Assembly: GCA_018710885.1 (NCBI GenBank)
Contig: DVJA01000033.1
Span: 1 to 57,103 of the forward strand
Length of the DNA stretch: 57,103 nt
Origin: Scatomorpha merdigallinarum
Lineage (GTDB): Bacteria > Bacillota > Clostridia > Oscillospirales > Oscillospiraceae
Direction: 5' to 3'
Shown here piece after piece: positions 23,957-31,786 of this stretch. A program made the position numbers and the translations under genes. The notes under the pieces were generated by a model. That model worked only from the letters and a program-made list of their open reading frames with translations, was not told where the DNA came from and did no database searches. How positions within the stretch are numbered: the stretch's first letter is position 1; each line of letters opens with the position of its first letter.

Positions 23957-24904
23957 TCAAACCACGCGGTTTATGAGTTCACCGCCGGTGAAAATCGCCG
24001 CGGCATTCTCTGCGCACATTATGCTCACCGCGTTGATGGCCTCTTCGGAGTACATGCCGAGGTGCGGCGTGACAATGACGTTGGGCAGGGATAGCAGCGG
24101 GTTGCCGGCGTCTGGCGGCTCCTGTGCCAACACGTCAAGCGCGCATGCGCGGACTTTGCCAGAACTACAGGCCTGATAGAGCGCATCCTCGTTTACAATG
24201 CCGCCGCGGGCGGTGTTTACAATGACGACGCCGTCTTTCATTTTGGCGAATTGCTGTGCGCCGATCATGTCCCTGGTTTCGTCGTTCAGTGGGAGGTGGA
24301 CGGAGATGATGTCGCTTTGGGTGTAGAGCTCGTCGAGACTGACAAACTGGGCATAACCTTTGAACTCATCGTCCAACTCTCTTGGACGGTGGTTGTAGAT
24401 GAGAACGTTCATATCGAAGCCCTTGGCCCGGCGAATAACATTTTTGGCGATGGCGCCATAGCCCATGACGCCCAGCGTCTTCTTATACACGTCCACACCA
24501 ATCTGTGTTTTCCAACTGCCGGAGCGGACGTTTTCGCAGCAGCCGACGATGTTGCGGCTGGCCGCCAGTATGAGGCCGAAGGCCAGGTCTGCCACTGCGT
24601 TAGAGTTTGTGCCGGGCGTATTACACACCGCTATACCGAGCTCATGGCATTTCTCCACAGGTATGTTGTCCAGACCGACGCCGTGCTTGCAGATGATTTT
24701 GAGCTTGCTGCACTTTTCGAGCACGGACTCAGGAAACGGGTGGGCGCCTATGATGAGCGCGTCGAACTCGGGGATGGAACGCTCGAACTCCTCCTGGTTG
24801 AAATCGCTGCCCTTCATGCAGATTTCGAAGCCGGCTTTTTCAAGTATGTTTCGGGGTGTATCGTTTATCTTGCCGAACGAGCGGGATGTAATCATTATTT
24901 TCAT
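23957..24904 (-). CDS. D-2-hydroxyacid dehydrogenase (SerA-like)
   Basis: 315 residues. A Rossmann loop (LGVMGYGAIAKNV), the substrate-binding arginine (NTARGGIVNE), the glutamate (AQEPPD) and the catalytic histidine (TPHLG) are all present, the complete set for this family. It has no ACT domain, so it is not a regulated biosynthetic SerA. The start overlaps the end of the dgoK-like gene by 65 bases and has no good ribosome binding site, so translation may be coupled. In this operon it may oxidise or reduce a sugar-derived 2-hydroxyacid. Confidence 0.88.
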   Translation of the reverse strand: MKIMITSRSFGKINDTPRNILEKAGFEICMKGSDFNQEEFERSIPEFDALIIGAHPFPESVLEKCSKLKIICKHGVGLDNIPVEKCHELGIAVCNTPGTNSNAVADLAFGLILAASRNIVGCCENVRSGSWKTQIGVDVYKKTLGVMGYGAIAKNVIRRAKGFDMNVLIYNHRPRELDDEFKGYAQFVSLDELYTQSDIISVHLPLNDETRDMIGAQQFAKMKDGVVIVNTARGGIVNEDALYQACSSGKVRACALDVLAQEPPDAGNPLLSLPNVIVTPHLGMYSEEAINAVSIMCAENAAAIFTGGELINRVV

Positions 24905-25907
24905 TTTTGTGTCTGCTCTTTTCTTCTACGATTTTTTTCAGTCCTTTGATCGAATAGCACGATTCCGGCGTGAGCTTTAACCAAACGATTCTGTCTTCAT
25001 ATGTGCTTCCCGCAAACAGCGAGCAAAACAGCTTGTACATGTACTCGGTGCAGACGAATACGATTGCCTCACAGTCGGTCCAGCGGGCGCTCAAGTAGTA
25101 TTCCAGGGCCTGACGGATACCTCCGTTGATTATGCCCTCACAGTATGAGCGGCGCTGTTCCGGAGTATATTTGTCCATGATGCGCATGCAGTGTGCGATA
25201 TACAGCGCACGGTTAAAGCCGAACAGCTGCAAATTGCTCATTGCCAAACTTATCATCTCTGGATCTAGAGAACTTTCGTTACAGTTCATATTACAGTCGA
25301 GGATAGGGGAGAGGATGGTTTCTTGCTTGAGGGCGTAGAACAGCTCGCCTGTAAATGTGGACAGGATATCCTCGACGGCATCTCCTTTGACATAGGCTAT
25401 GTGAGTGTGCGAACCCGGGAGGACGAGGGCGGCGCTTTGTATGCCCATGGCTTTGAGTTCGTCGAGCGCGCCTATGACCTCTATTTCCTCTCCGCGCATG
25501 TTGCCAATGAAGGAGAAGTCTGTGTCTTCAGTTTTCATGCCGGGAACAAGCAGTATATCCCGCTTTATATCTGTGCCTTCGTGATACCGGTATAGGCGTC
25601 CGGAAAATTCAGAGACGCTGACAGGTATCTTTACATGTGGCACCTCTGTCAAGCCGTAAGGAGACGTCACCATGCCGGACGCATAAATTTCATAGATATC
25701 GCCGTCTTCTAAGCCGTTATCGCTGAGCACTTTACGGTAGAGACTGCACATGGTCTCAAGAATTATGTTGTTATTTCCAACGATAGCGGCGTCCTTGGAG
25801 CCGACATTGACGTGCGCGGTATAGCAGATATCAAAGGCGGCGTTGAGAAGATATGCCCGGGTGTTGGATGTCCCCGCATCAAAATATAGTAAGTATTGCA
25901 TTCTCAT
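24840..25907 (-). CDS. 2-dehydro-3-deoxygalactonokinase-like kinase (DgoK family)
   Basis: 355 residues. The N-terminal FDAGTSNTRAYL is the phosphate-1 loop of the ASKHA fold, and VPGMKTEDTDF and LVLPGSHTHIAYV fit DgoK enzymes, which phosphorylate 2-keto-3-deoxy sugar acids at C6. It is longer than usual: the last 35 or so residues are charged and overlap the next gene by 65 bases. It supplies the phosphorylated substrate for the aldolases at both ends of the operon. KDG and KDGal are both possible. Confidence 0.86.
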   Translation of the reverse strand: MRMQYLLYFDAGTSNTRAYLLNAAFDICYTAHVNVGSKDAAIVGNNNIILETMCSLYRKVLSDNGLEDGDIYEIYASGMVTSPYGLTEVPHVKIPVSVSEFSGRLYRYHEGTDIKRDILLVPGMKTEDTDFSFIGNMRGEEIEVIGALDELKAMGIQSAALVLPGSHTHIAYVKGDAVEDILSTFTGELFYALKQETILSPILDCNMNCNESSLDPEMISLAMSNLQLFGFNRALYIAHCMRIMDKYTPEQRRSYCEGIINGGIRQALEYYLSARWTDCEAIVFVCTEYMYKLFCSLFAGSTYEDRIVWLKLTPESCYSIKGLKKIVEEKSRHKNENNDYIPLVRQDKRYTPKHT

Positions 25908-25939
25908 CTGTTATGTCCCAAGACAGGGCCGGACACGGA

Positions 25940-26593
25940 TTATAGACTTTTAATGACCTCTATGTACTCCTGTGCAGCGCATGTGATTTCATAAAAGCGG
26001 CCTTCTTCGACCAGCTTTTTGTTGACAAGGTTGCCTCCGACGCCTATGCCGCAGCAGCCGGCTTTAAAGAAACTGGCGCAATTTGCGGCGTTTACGCTTC
26101 CGACGGCGGTCACGGGTATGTGCTTTAGCGGGGCACGGATGGCCTTGATATAATCCGGACCCAGCACACCGGCGGGAAAAAGCTTGACAATATCTGCCCC
26201 CACACTGTAGGCGTGTGCCACTTCTGTTGGAGTTAAGGCGCCAGGGATGGAGACGAGGCCAAGCCTTTTGGTTTCTTTAATGACATCATCGTCAACATTC
26301 GGGGAAATGATGTATTTTGCACCGGCCTCGGCCGCCAAGCGCACCTGTTCGGCCGTCATGACGGTGCCGGCCCCGACACACACGCTGTCACCAAAGTGCT
26401 CAGACAGCTTCCTTATGGAGACAAGCGTGTCCCGGGCCGCCTCTTCGCTGGACTGGTCAAAAGTGACTTCCGCGCACTGTACGCCGCCCTTGCGCATCGC
26501 CTCCACCAGCGAAACGATTTTGTCGCTGGAGATGCCGCGTATGATCGCAATTATCTTACCGTCCATTATTCTCTGCATTACTTCACTAGACAT
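25940..26593 (-). CDS. KDPG/KDPGal-type class I aldolase (second copy)
   Basis: 217 residues. ECAEVTF-like text (CAEVTFDQSS) carries the catalytic glutamate, and ADIVKLFPAGVLG the Schiff-base lysine; VGAGTVMTAEQ and PGALTPTEV are conserved. It is clearly a paralogue of the aldolase at 21665-22306 but diverged. The ATG at 26593 follows GGAG with six bases of spacing; a TTG 12 bases earlier is an alternative. It is the first gene of the operon, divergent from the GntR regulator. Confidence 0.91.
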   Translation of the reverse strand: MSSEVMQRIMDGKIIAIIRGISSDKIVSLVEAMRKGGVQCAEVTFDQSSEEAARDTLVSIRKLSEHFGDSVCVGAGTVMTAEQVRLAAEAGAKYIISPNVDDDVIKETKRLGLVSIPGALTPTEVAHAYSVGADIVKLFPAGVLGPDYIKAIRAPLKHIPVTAVGSVNAANCASFFKAGCCGIGVGGNLVNKKLVEEGRFYEITCAAQEYIEVIKSL

Positions 26594-26705
26594 TTCATTC
26601 TCCAATCTGCCGTCGAGGCACGGTACAGCCGTGTATGTGTCTGCACACAGCGCCTGTATTTTCTTGTATTTATTTACATAATCGAAGATATTTTATATTT
26701 TTTGC

Positions 26706-26727
26706 GACATATTTTATTTTTTATGTC
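26706..26727. promoter_or_regulatory. Candidate operator in the aldolase/GntR divergent gap
   Basis: GACATA and TATGTC form an inverted repeat around ten AT-rich bases, in the 234-base AT-rich gap between the aldolase operon and the gntR-type gene. It is a plausible GntR-family site, but AT-rich DNA gives such repeats by chance. Confidence 0.35.
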
Positions 26728-26757
26728 TAATTAACCTGGCACATTTGCATAGAGTAA

Positions 26758-26786
26758 TTGAAAAATCAAATTAAATATGATATATT
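26758..26786 (+). promoter_or_regulatory. Promoter of the GntR-family regulator
   Basis: TTGAAA, 17 bases, TATATT, about 40 bases before the start codon. Confidence 0.7.
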
Positions 26787-26827
26787 CTTCATAATCCAAG
26801 CGACTTCTTGTTGAGGAGGCATTTATA

Positions 26828-27529
26828 GTGAACAAGACTAATTCTATGAAGACTACACTTGCTGACTCTGTCGAAGAACAACTGCGCAAGGCCATAATAA
26901 CAGGAGAGATTCAGCAGGGTGAAAGGATCAACATCAAAGACCTGACCGTCAAATACGGCGTAAGCGAGACACCGCTGCGCACGGCCCTTAACCGGCTTGT
27001 TGCGGAAAACCTTATTGACAACTACCCCCGGCAGGGCATGGTGGTAAAGCCGATCAACATCGAAAGTGCCAGGGAGACTTTTGAACTCCGCTGTATGATG
27101 GAGCTGTACTACGCGGACAAGATGACGCGCGCCTATGCGATAGATCTGTCGCTGCGCAGGGCTCTGGACGAGAACGTCAAGAGGCACCGAGAAGCAGTTA
27201 TGGACTTTCCCAATGACGCTTCGTTTGACAACTACATCAACATCTATGACATCGACGGAAAGTTTCACAACATGCTGCTGACATGCGCCTGCAACAAGCT
27301 GCTCATGTCCATTTACCACAACTTGAACCCTTTCCAGTACATCAACTACGTCTATGACCGGCAGTCGTACGAGCGCTTGCTCGCCGGCGTTGAGGAGCAC
27401 CAGCGCATCCTGGATGCACTGGAAACCGGCGACTCGGATCAGGTCAAAGAGAGCCTTGCCGCGCATCTGAAAGTCGCTGCGGATTCGATTATAACGATCC
27501 TCAAGATCAGCGGTTTTGACGAGGGATAA
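26828..27529 (+). CDS. GntR-family regulator with FCD ligand domain
   Basis: 233 residues. The winged helix-turn-helix is at residues 12-75 (EQLRKAIITGEIQQGERI, then SETPLRTALNRLVAENLI). The rest is an all-helical FCD domain with DGKFHNMLL, VEEHQRILDAL and LAAHLKVAAD, which supply the metal-binding D/H residues of FadR-type sensors for sugar acids. The GTG start follows GAGGAGGC. It is divergent from the aldolase operon and convergent with the transketolase genes, so it probably controls one or both sugar-acid operons. Confidence 0.92.
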   Translation: MNKTNSMKTTLADSVEEQLRKAIITGEIQQGERINIKDLTVKYGVSETPLRTALNRLVAENLIDNYPRQGMVVKPINIESARETFELRCMMELYYADKMTRAYAIDLSLRRALDENVKRHREAVMDFPNDASFDNYINIYDIDGKFHNMLLTCACNKLLMSIYHNLNPFQYINYVYDRQSYERLLAGVEEHQRILDALETGDSDQVKESLAAHLKVAADSIITILKISGFDEG

Positions 27530-27547
27530 AATCTAAATTCGCTTTTA

Positions 27548-27583
27548 AGTGCTGCAAACACCCAGTGTTTGCGGCACTTTTTT
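27548..27583 (+). terminator. Terminator of the GntR-family gene
   Basis: AGTGCTGCAAACAC and GTGTTTGCGGCACT form a 14-base stem with a three-base loop, followed by TTTTTT. The end touches the 3' end of the convergent transketolase gene. Confidence 0.88.
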
Positions 27584-28517
27584 ATACGATTTTGCTCAAC
27601 ACCTTGTCTGCTATGCTGGCCGCGTCAAGCCCGTACTCACGCAGCAGCTCTGCGGGTTTGCCGGATTGGCCAAAGCGGTCTTGGACGCCTATCCTGGTAA
27701 ACCTGGCGTGGACGCCGCCTTCAAGCAGCGCGGCTGCTATGGCTTCCCCCAGACCGCCGATGACGCTGTGCTCCTCCGCGACAAACACGTTGCGGCATTG
27801 GGCGGCGTATTCAAGAACGCACGCCGTGTCCAGCGGTTTTATGGTGTGCACGTTTACAACGGCTGCGGAGACGCCGTTTCCGGCCAGCATATCCGCGGCT
27901 TTGAGCGACTCATTTACCATTATGCCGTAGGAGAATATGACTGCGTCTTTGCCCTCGCGCAGAACGTTGGCCCGTCCGAGCTGGAAGGGCTTTTTTAGCT
28001 CGTCCTCAAAAACGGGGGTCTCAGCACGGGCAAGGCGAATGTATACCGGCCCGTTGAGTTCTGCGGCCGCAAAAACGGCGTCATGAGTCTCGTTGGCATC
28101 TGCGGGGCAGATTACCGTCATGTTTGGAATCACGCGCATGAGAGCGATGTCCTCGACGGACTGGTGGCTGCCGCCGTCTTCACCAACGCTGATACCGGCG
28201 TGGGTCATAGCCAGCTTTACGTTCAGTTGTGGATAGGCAATGCAGTTTCTTATCTGCTCGTAGACGCGGCCGGTGCCAAAGATGGCGAAGGTGGAACAGA
28301 AGGGGACAAGCCCGGTGCCGGACATTCCGGCGGCCGCATCTACCATGTTGGCCTCGGCTATGCCCATGTTGTAATGGCGCTCGGGGAAGGCGTCTCGGAA
28401 CAGCGTTGTGAAAGTGGCGTGAGCGAGATCAGCGTCGAGAACGACTACACGTGGATCGCATTTTGCAAGTTCTATGAGGGCTTCGCCGTATGCCCTGCGG
28501 GTTGCTTTCATTTCCAT
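27582..28517 (-). CDS. Split transketolase, C-terminal subunit
   Basis: 311 residues, pyrimidine-binding and C-terminal domains of a transketolase. AIEANM-like text (GIAEANMVDAAAGMSGTG) carries the catalytic glutamate that activates TPP, and THAGISVGEDGGSHQ and TVICPADANE are conserved. Together with the N-terminal subunit encoded just upstream it would move two-carbon ketol units between sugars. Split transketolases are common in Firmicutes and also occur as apulose-4-phosphate transketolase. It is the last gene of the TRAP operon. Confidence 0.92.
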   Translation of the reverse strand: MEMKATRRAYGEALIELAKCDPRVVVLDADLAHATFTTLFRDAFPERHYNMGIAEANMVDAAAGMSGTGLVPFCSTFAIFGTGRVYEQIRNCIAYPQLNVKLAMTHAGISVGEDGGSHQSVEDIALMRVIPNMTVICPADANETHDAVFAAAELNGPVYIRLARAETPVFEDELKKPFQLGRANVLREGKDAVIFSYGIMVNESLKAADMLAGNGVSAAVVNVHTIKPLDTACVLEYAAQCRNVFVAEEHSVIGGLGEAIAAALLEGGVHARFTRIGVQDRFGQSGKPAELLREYGLDAASIADKVLSKIV

Positions 28518-28521
28518 AGAA

Positions 28522-29328
28522 TCAGTCCTCTAGTTCTGCCAAGGCCTTGAGCCTTTGCTCGTTGTCGGGCGCTTTGCCGTGCCAGCCGACGTTGTTTTCC
28601 ATGAATGACACGCCTTTGCCTTTCGTAGTGTGTGCGAGTATGCACTTGGGCTTGCCGTTGCAAGGCGCTTTGATCGCCGCGACGACCTGCTCTATGTCGT
28701 TGCCGTCGCTGAGCTCGATGAGCTCGAAACCGAAAGCGCGCAGCTTATCGGGCAGAGCGCCGAGGCTCATGACCTGGTCGTTGGTGCCGTCAATCTGCAA
28801 CCCGTTCCAGTCAATCATGACCGTCAGATTATCGAGACCGTAGTGACTGGCGGCCATAAAGGCCTCCCATACCTGGCCCTCCTGGAGCTCGCCGTCGCCG
28901 GTTACCACATATACTTTGAAGTCCTTGCGCTGGTGCTTGGCGCCCAATGCCATTCCAACCGCAACCGAGACCCCTTGGCCGAGGGAGCCGGTTGAAGCGT
29001 CGATGCCGGGGCATTTCTTGCAGTCGGGATGCCCTTGCAGCCTGCTGTGCAGCTGCCTGAGGGTGGAAAGTTCCTCTACCGGGAAGAAGCCGTACCGGGC
29101 CAGCGCTGCGTACAACGCCGGGGCACAGTGCCCTTTGGAGAGGACGAACCGGTCGCGCTCCGGCCAGGCGGGGTTTTGAGCGTCGAAGTTCATCTGCGAA
29201 AAAGCTCCGACAATCAGCTCCACGCATGAAAGAGAGCCCCCTGGGTGGCCGCTTGAGGCTGAAGCTATCATATTTACAATATCGCGCCTGATCTGCTTGC
29301 ACAAATCATTGAGATATGTTGTGCTCAT
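28522..29328 (-). CDS. Split transketolase, N-terminal (TPP-binding) subunit
   Basis: 268 residues. The TPP/Mg motif starts at GDGELQEGQVWEA and ends at the N of MIDWNGLQIDG; ASSGHPGGSLS and LSKGHCAPALYAAL are typical of the N-terminal half. The stop is four bases before the start of the C-terminal subunit, so the two are made together. It follows an RpiB-like isomerase gene in the sugar operon, which suggests a specialised substrate rather than a housekeeping role. Confidence 0.92.
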   Translation of the reverse strand: MSTTYLNDLCKQIRRDIVNMIASASSGHPGGSLSCVELIVGAFSQMNFDAQNPAWPERDRFVLSKGHCAPALYAALARYGFFPVEELSTLRQLHSRLQGHPDCKKCPGIDASTGSLGQGVSVAVGMALGAKHQRKDFKVYVVTGDGELQEGQVWEAFMAASHYGLDNLTVMIDWNGLQIDGTNDQVMSLGALPDKLRAFGFELIELSDGNDIEQVVAAIKAPCNGKPKCILAHTTKGKGVSFMENNVGWHGKAPDNEQRLKALAELED

Positions 29329-29384
29329 GATTAATCTCCCAAGTCTTAATGGATAAAATCTCTTATGTGGCAGCGAGCGCTATC

Positions 29385-29858
29385 TCACTTGAAGTTCTCG
29401 TTTTCCTTTTCGTAAACTTGCTCCAGGAGGCCGCCGAGGAAGGCCACCCGGTTTTCGTCTCCACCTATGGCAAAACTGCTTTCCAGGTACGAGTCCACGA
29501 TCATGCAGGCGTTCCCGGGACCGACAACGTTTATGCCCATTGAGATCACGTTGGCGTTGTTTATCTGAGCGGCTTTGAACGCGGCAAAGGCACTTTCGCA
29601 GGGAACGCAGTATATGCCCTTGTGCTTGTTCGCCACGATGGCGACGCCAGCGCCTGTGCCGCAGAATAGAATGCCGCGGTCATACTTTTCCTCTATGAGC
29701 GTTTTGCAAAGGGCTGACGCGGCCTCAACGTAGTAGACCTCGCTGTCCGAGTCCTGGGCTCCGACATCCGCTACTGTGTGGCCCAGCTCGACGAGATGCG
29801 CCTTTACAGTTTCTTTCAGTTCGACTCCAAACGGATCTGACGCTATAACTATTTTCAT
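29385..29858 (-). CDS. RpiB/LacAB-family sugar-phosphate isomerase
   Basis: 157 residues. The start MKIVIASDPFGVELKETV and the centre GILFCGTGAGVAIVANKHKG are typical of RpiB-family aldose-ketose isomerases. The anion-hole loop GTGAG and the cysteine in IYCVPC are present. The family includes ribose-5-phosphate, allose-6-phosphate and tetrulose-4-phosphate isomerases. The short gap to the transketolase genes suggests it feeds them a ketose phosphate. The ATG at 29858 is preferred over GTG 29870. Confidence 0.86.
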   Translation of the reverse strand: MKIVIASDPFGVELKETVKAHLVELGHTVADVGAQDSDSEVYYVEAASALCKTLIEEKYDRGILFCGTGAGVAIVANKHKGIYCVPCESAFAAFKAAQINNANVISMGINVVGPGNACMIVDSYLESSFAIGGDENRVAFLGGLLEQVYEKENENFK

Positions 29859-29883
29859 TTTTTCACGCACCTTATAAAGGGAA

Positions 29884-29924
29884 TATTGGGGTGGATTTGA
29901 GTGGCGCTCAAGTCCACCCCAATA
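29884..29924 (-). terminator. Long intercistronic hairpin after the dctP-like gene
   Basis: An 18-base stem (TATTGGGGTGGA... with one G-T pair) and a five-base loop, no T run. It sits between the TRAP binding-protein gene and the isomerase gene. As in two other transporter operons of this window, it probably raises the stability of the binding-protein message. Confidence 0.72.
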
Positions 29925-29957
29925 ATTCGTAGATTGTTTGCCCTATGTGAAGGTTAA

Positions 29958-31025
29958 TTAACCGAGCTCGTTGTAAACGGACATGAACTCATTCAGGAAG
30001 TCTTCGCCAACCCTCTCGGCAAGGAAGTCGATGCTGGCCTGACGGTAGGCATCGTGCCACTGCTGATACTCCTCTTCAGTCGGGGTGTAGATGGTCATGC
30101 CGCCCTCGTTTATGAGCCTTTCGGTGATGACTTCAGTCATATTGGCGCGGACGGTTTCTGCCTGCTCCTGCGCGTATACGGCGGCCTCGTCGATGGCGGC
30201 CTGATATTCTTCGGGGAGGCTGTGGTAGAACGTGGCGTTTATGAAGCCGCATTCCACGGAGGCGGTGTGGTTGTCCATGACCGCGTAATCCTGGACCTCA
30301 TAGGTTTTGTCCTGCCAGTAGGAGAAGATGGTATTTTCGTGGCCGTCAACGACCTTGTTGGCCATGGCCGTGTACATCTCGCCGCCGGAGATGGCAACCG
30401 GGTTGGCCGAGAGCGCCTCGACAATGGCTCTGTACATGGCGTTGTCCATGATGCGAATGGTCTGCCCAGCTATATCTTCGGGGACTTTGAGTTCATTCTT
30501 GCTGGAAGTGAAGCAGCGGAAGCCGCGGCAATAGCAGGAGAGTATGCGTATATCTGAGCTCTCTTCCAGCGGATCAAATATGTTCTCACGCACCCAATCG
30601 GTGTTGGTCATCGCGTTTACGCTCTGCTCATCCTGGAACACGCCGGCGAGGTCAAACGCCATGAGCTTGGGCTCGTAGTTTGCCAGCACGGAGAGCGCCT
30701 GGTTGCTCATTTCGACGGAGCCCGCGGAGACTGCGCCAGTGGTGTCGTCGGCAGTGCCGAGCTGGCCGCCGTTGTAGATTTCAACGACGACGGCGCCGTC
30801 CGTCAGCTCTTCAACTTTTTCCTTGAAAGCGTCGCACCACATGACTGTGGGGGATTCTTCCGCAGGCACGCCGCTGGTGGAGTAGCCGAGCTTCAGGGTG
30901 TAGACGGCTTCGTTGCCGTTGGCGCTTGCCTCGGGGGCGGTGCTGGGGTCAGCGGACTGAGTGCCACACGCCGCGAGTCCAAAAACCATAACGGCGCAGA
31001 GAGCCAGTGCGAGGATTTTCTTCAT
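29958..31025 (-). CDS. dctP: DctP-family TRAP transporter solute-binding lipoprotein
   Basis: 355 residues. A lipoprotein signal peptide ends LAAC (residues about 17-20). The mature part begins with YTLKLGYSTS and includes KVEELTDGAVVVEIYNGGQLG, then KVPEDIAGQTIRIMDN (with the substrate-anchoring arginine) and ALSANPVAISGGEMYTAMAN, all typical of DctP proteins. Such proteins bind organic acids, including sugar acids and uronates. Its operon has the matching DctQ and DctM and sugar enzymes, so a sugar or sugar acid ligand is likely. Confidence 0.92.
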   Translation of the reverse strand: MKKILALALCAVMVFGLAACGTQSADPSTAPEASANGNEAVYTLKLGYSTSGVPAEESPTVMWCDAFKEKVEELTDGAVVVEIYNGGQLGTADDTTGAVSAGSVEMSNQALSVLANYEPKLMAFDLAGVFQDEQSVNAMTNTDWVRENIFDPLEESSDIRILSCYCRGFRCFTSSKNELKVPEDIAGQTIRIMDNAMYRAIVEALSANPVAISGGEMYTAMANKVVDGHENTIFSYWQDKTYEVQDYAVMDNHTASVECGFINATFYHSLPEEYQAAIDEAAVYAQEQAETVRANMTEVITERLINEGGMTIYTPTEEEYQQWHDAYRQASIDFLAERVGEDFLNEFMSVYNELG

Positions 31026-31111
31026 TTTGTTTCTCCCTTTCTCTTGTTGTGTTGGTGGGTCACCTTTTTCATTTTCACAGGCCGCTGCGGCAGCCTGTTA
31101 TTTCTGTGTTT

Positions 31112-31768
31112 TCAGTCTTCGATGAGCTGCTTGGAACGCTGTACGGCAGCAAGTTCTTCGAGACTGCAGTTGTTGTTGAGCGCATTTTCCATGCGCTTTT
31201 CATAGGCCATGTTGAGCTGGGCTTGACGCAGGACGCGGTCTATGTCCCGGCCGGAGACTACGAGCACGCCGTCGTTGTCGCCAAATATCCAATCTCCCGG
31301 TTCTACGACCACGCCGCCGCAGGACACAGGGACGTTTATCAGCTCACGGGTGGTTCTCATGTTGCGCGGTGCGGGAGCTATGGCGCGGCCTTTGGCAAAG
31401 GTGGGGAGGTTCATGGTCCCTATGGTGTTGAAGTCCCTGACGTAGCCGTCAATGACAATGCCGTTGAGCTCATGGTTGCGTATGAAGTGGACAATGTTTT
31501 CTCCGATGATGTTGGCCGCCGACGGGACATTCCAGACGAGGACGTCGTGTTTGTTGCAGGTATCGACGACCTGAAACTGGTCCACGATTTTGCCGGGATC
31601 GGTGATGATGTCAAACTGCACAGGTACTGCGGGGCCGAAAACGACCTGGTCGGGGCGGTTGGGGTATATCCCGTTCATCCAGCGTCCCACGCCGAGTTGT
31701 ACCATGGCATCGGTTACACAGCCGGTCTCAATTTCGGAAAATATCTGCAGTCTCTCTTCATTTGTCAT
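31112..31768 (-). CDS. RraA/HMG-aldolase family protein
   Basis: 218 residues of the RraA-like fold: GCVTDAMVQLG near the start, GIVIDGYVRDF with the conserved R and D, and PGDWIFGDNDGVLVV. The family includes 4-hydroxy-4-methyl-2-oxoglutarate and oxaloacetate-type aldolases or decarboxylases and RraA, an RNase E inhibitor in Proteobacteria. In a sugar-acid TRAP operon an aldolase or decarboxylase is far more likely. It lies between the DctM and DctP genes, an unusual insertion into the transporter set. Confidence 0.85.
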   Translation of the reverse strand: MTNEERLQIFSEIETGCVTDAMVQLGVGRWMNGIYPNRPDQVVFGPAVPVQFDIITDPGKIVDQFQVVDTCNKHDVLVWNVPSAANIIGENIVHFIRNHELNGIVIDGYVRDFNTIGTMNLPTFAKGRAIAPAPRNMRTTRELINVPVSCGGVVVEPGDWIFGDNDGVLVVSGRDIDRVLRQAQLNMAYEKRMENALNNNCSLEELAAVQRSKQLIED

Positions 31769-31786
31769 AATATTGCCTCCTTAATT

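Noticed and set aside
26594..26827. A specific promoter for the aldolase operon
   Set aside because: Several AT-rich -10-like boxes occur on the minus strand without a convincing -35 partner, so none is called.
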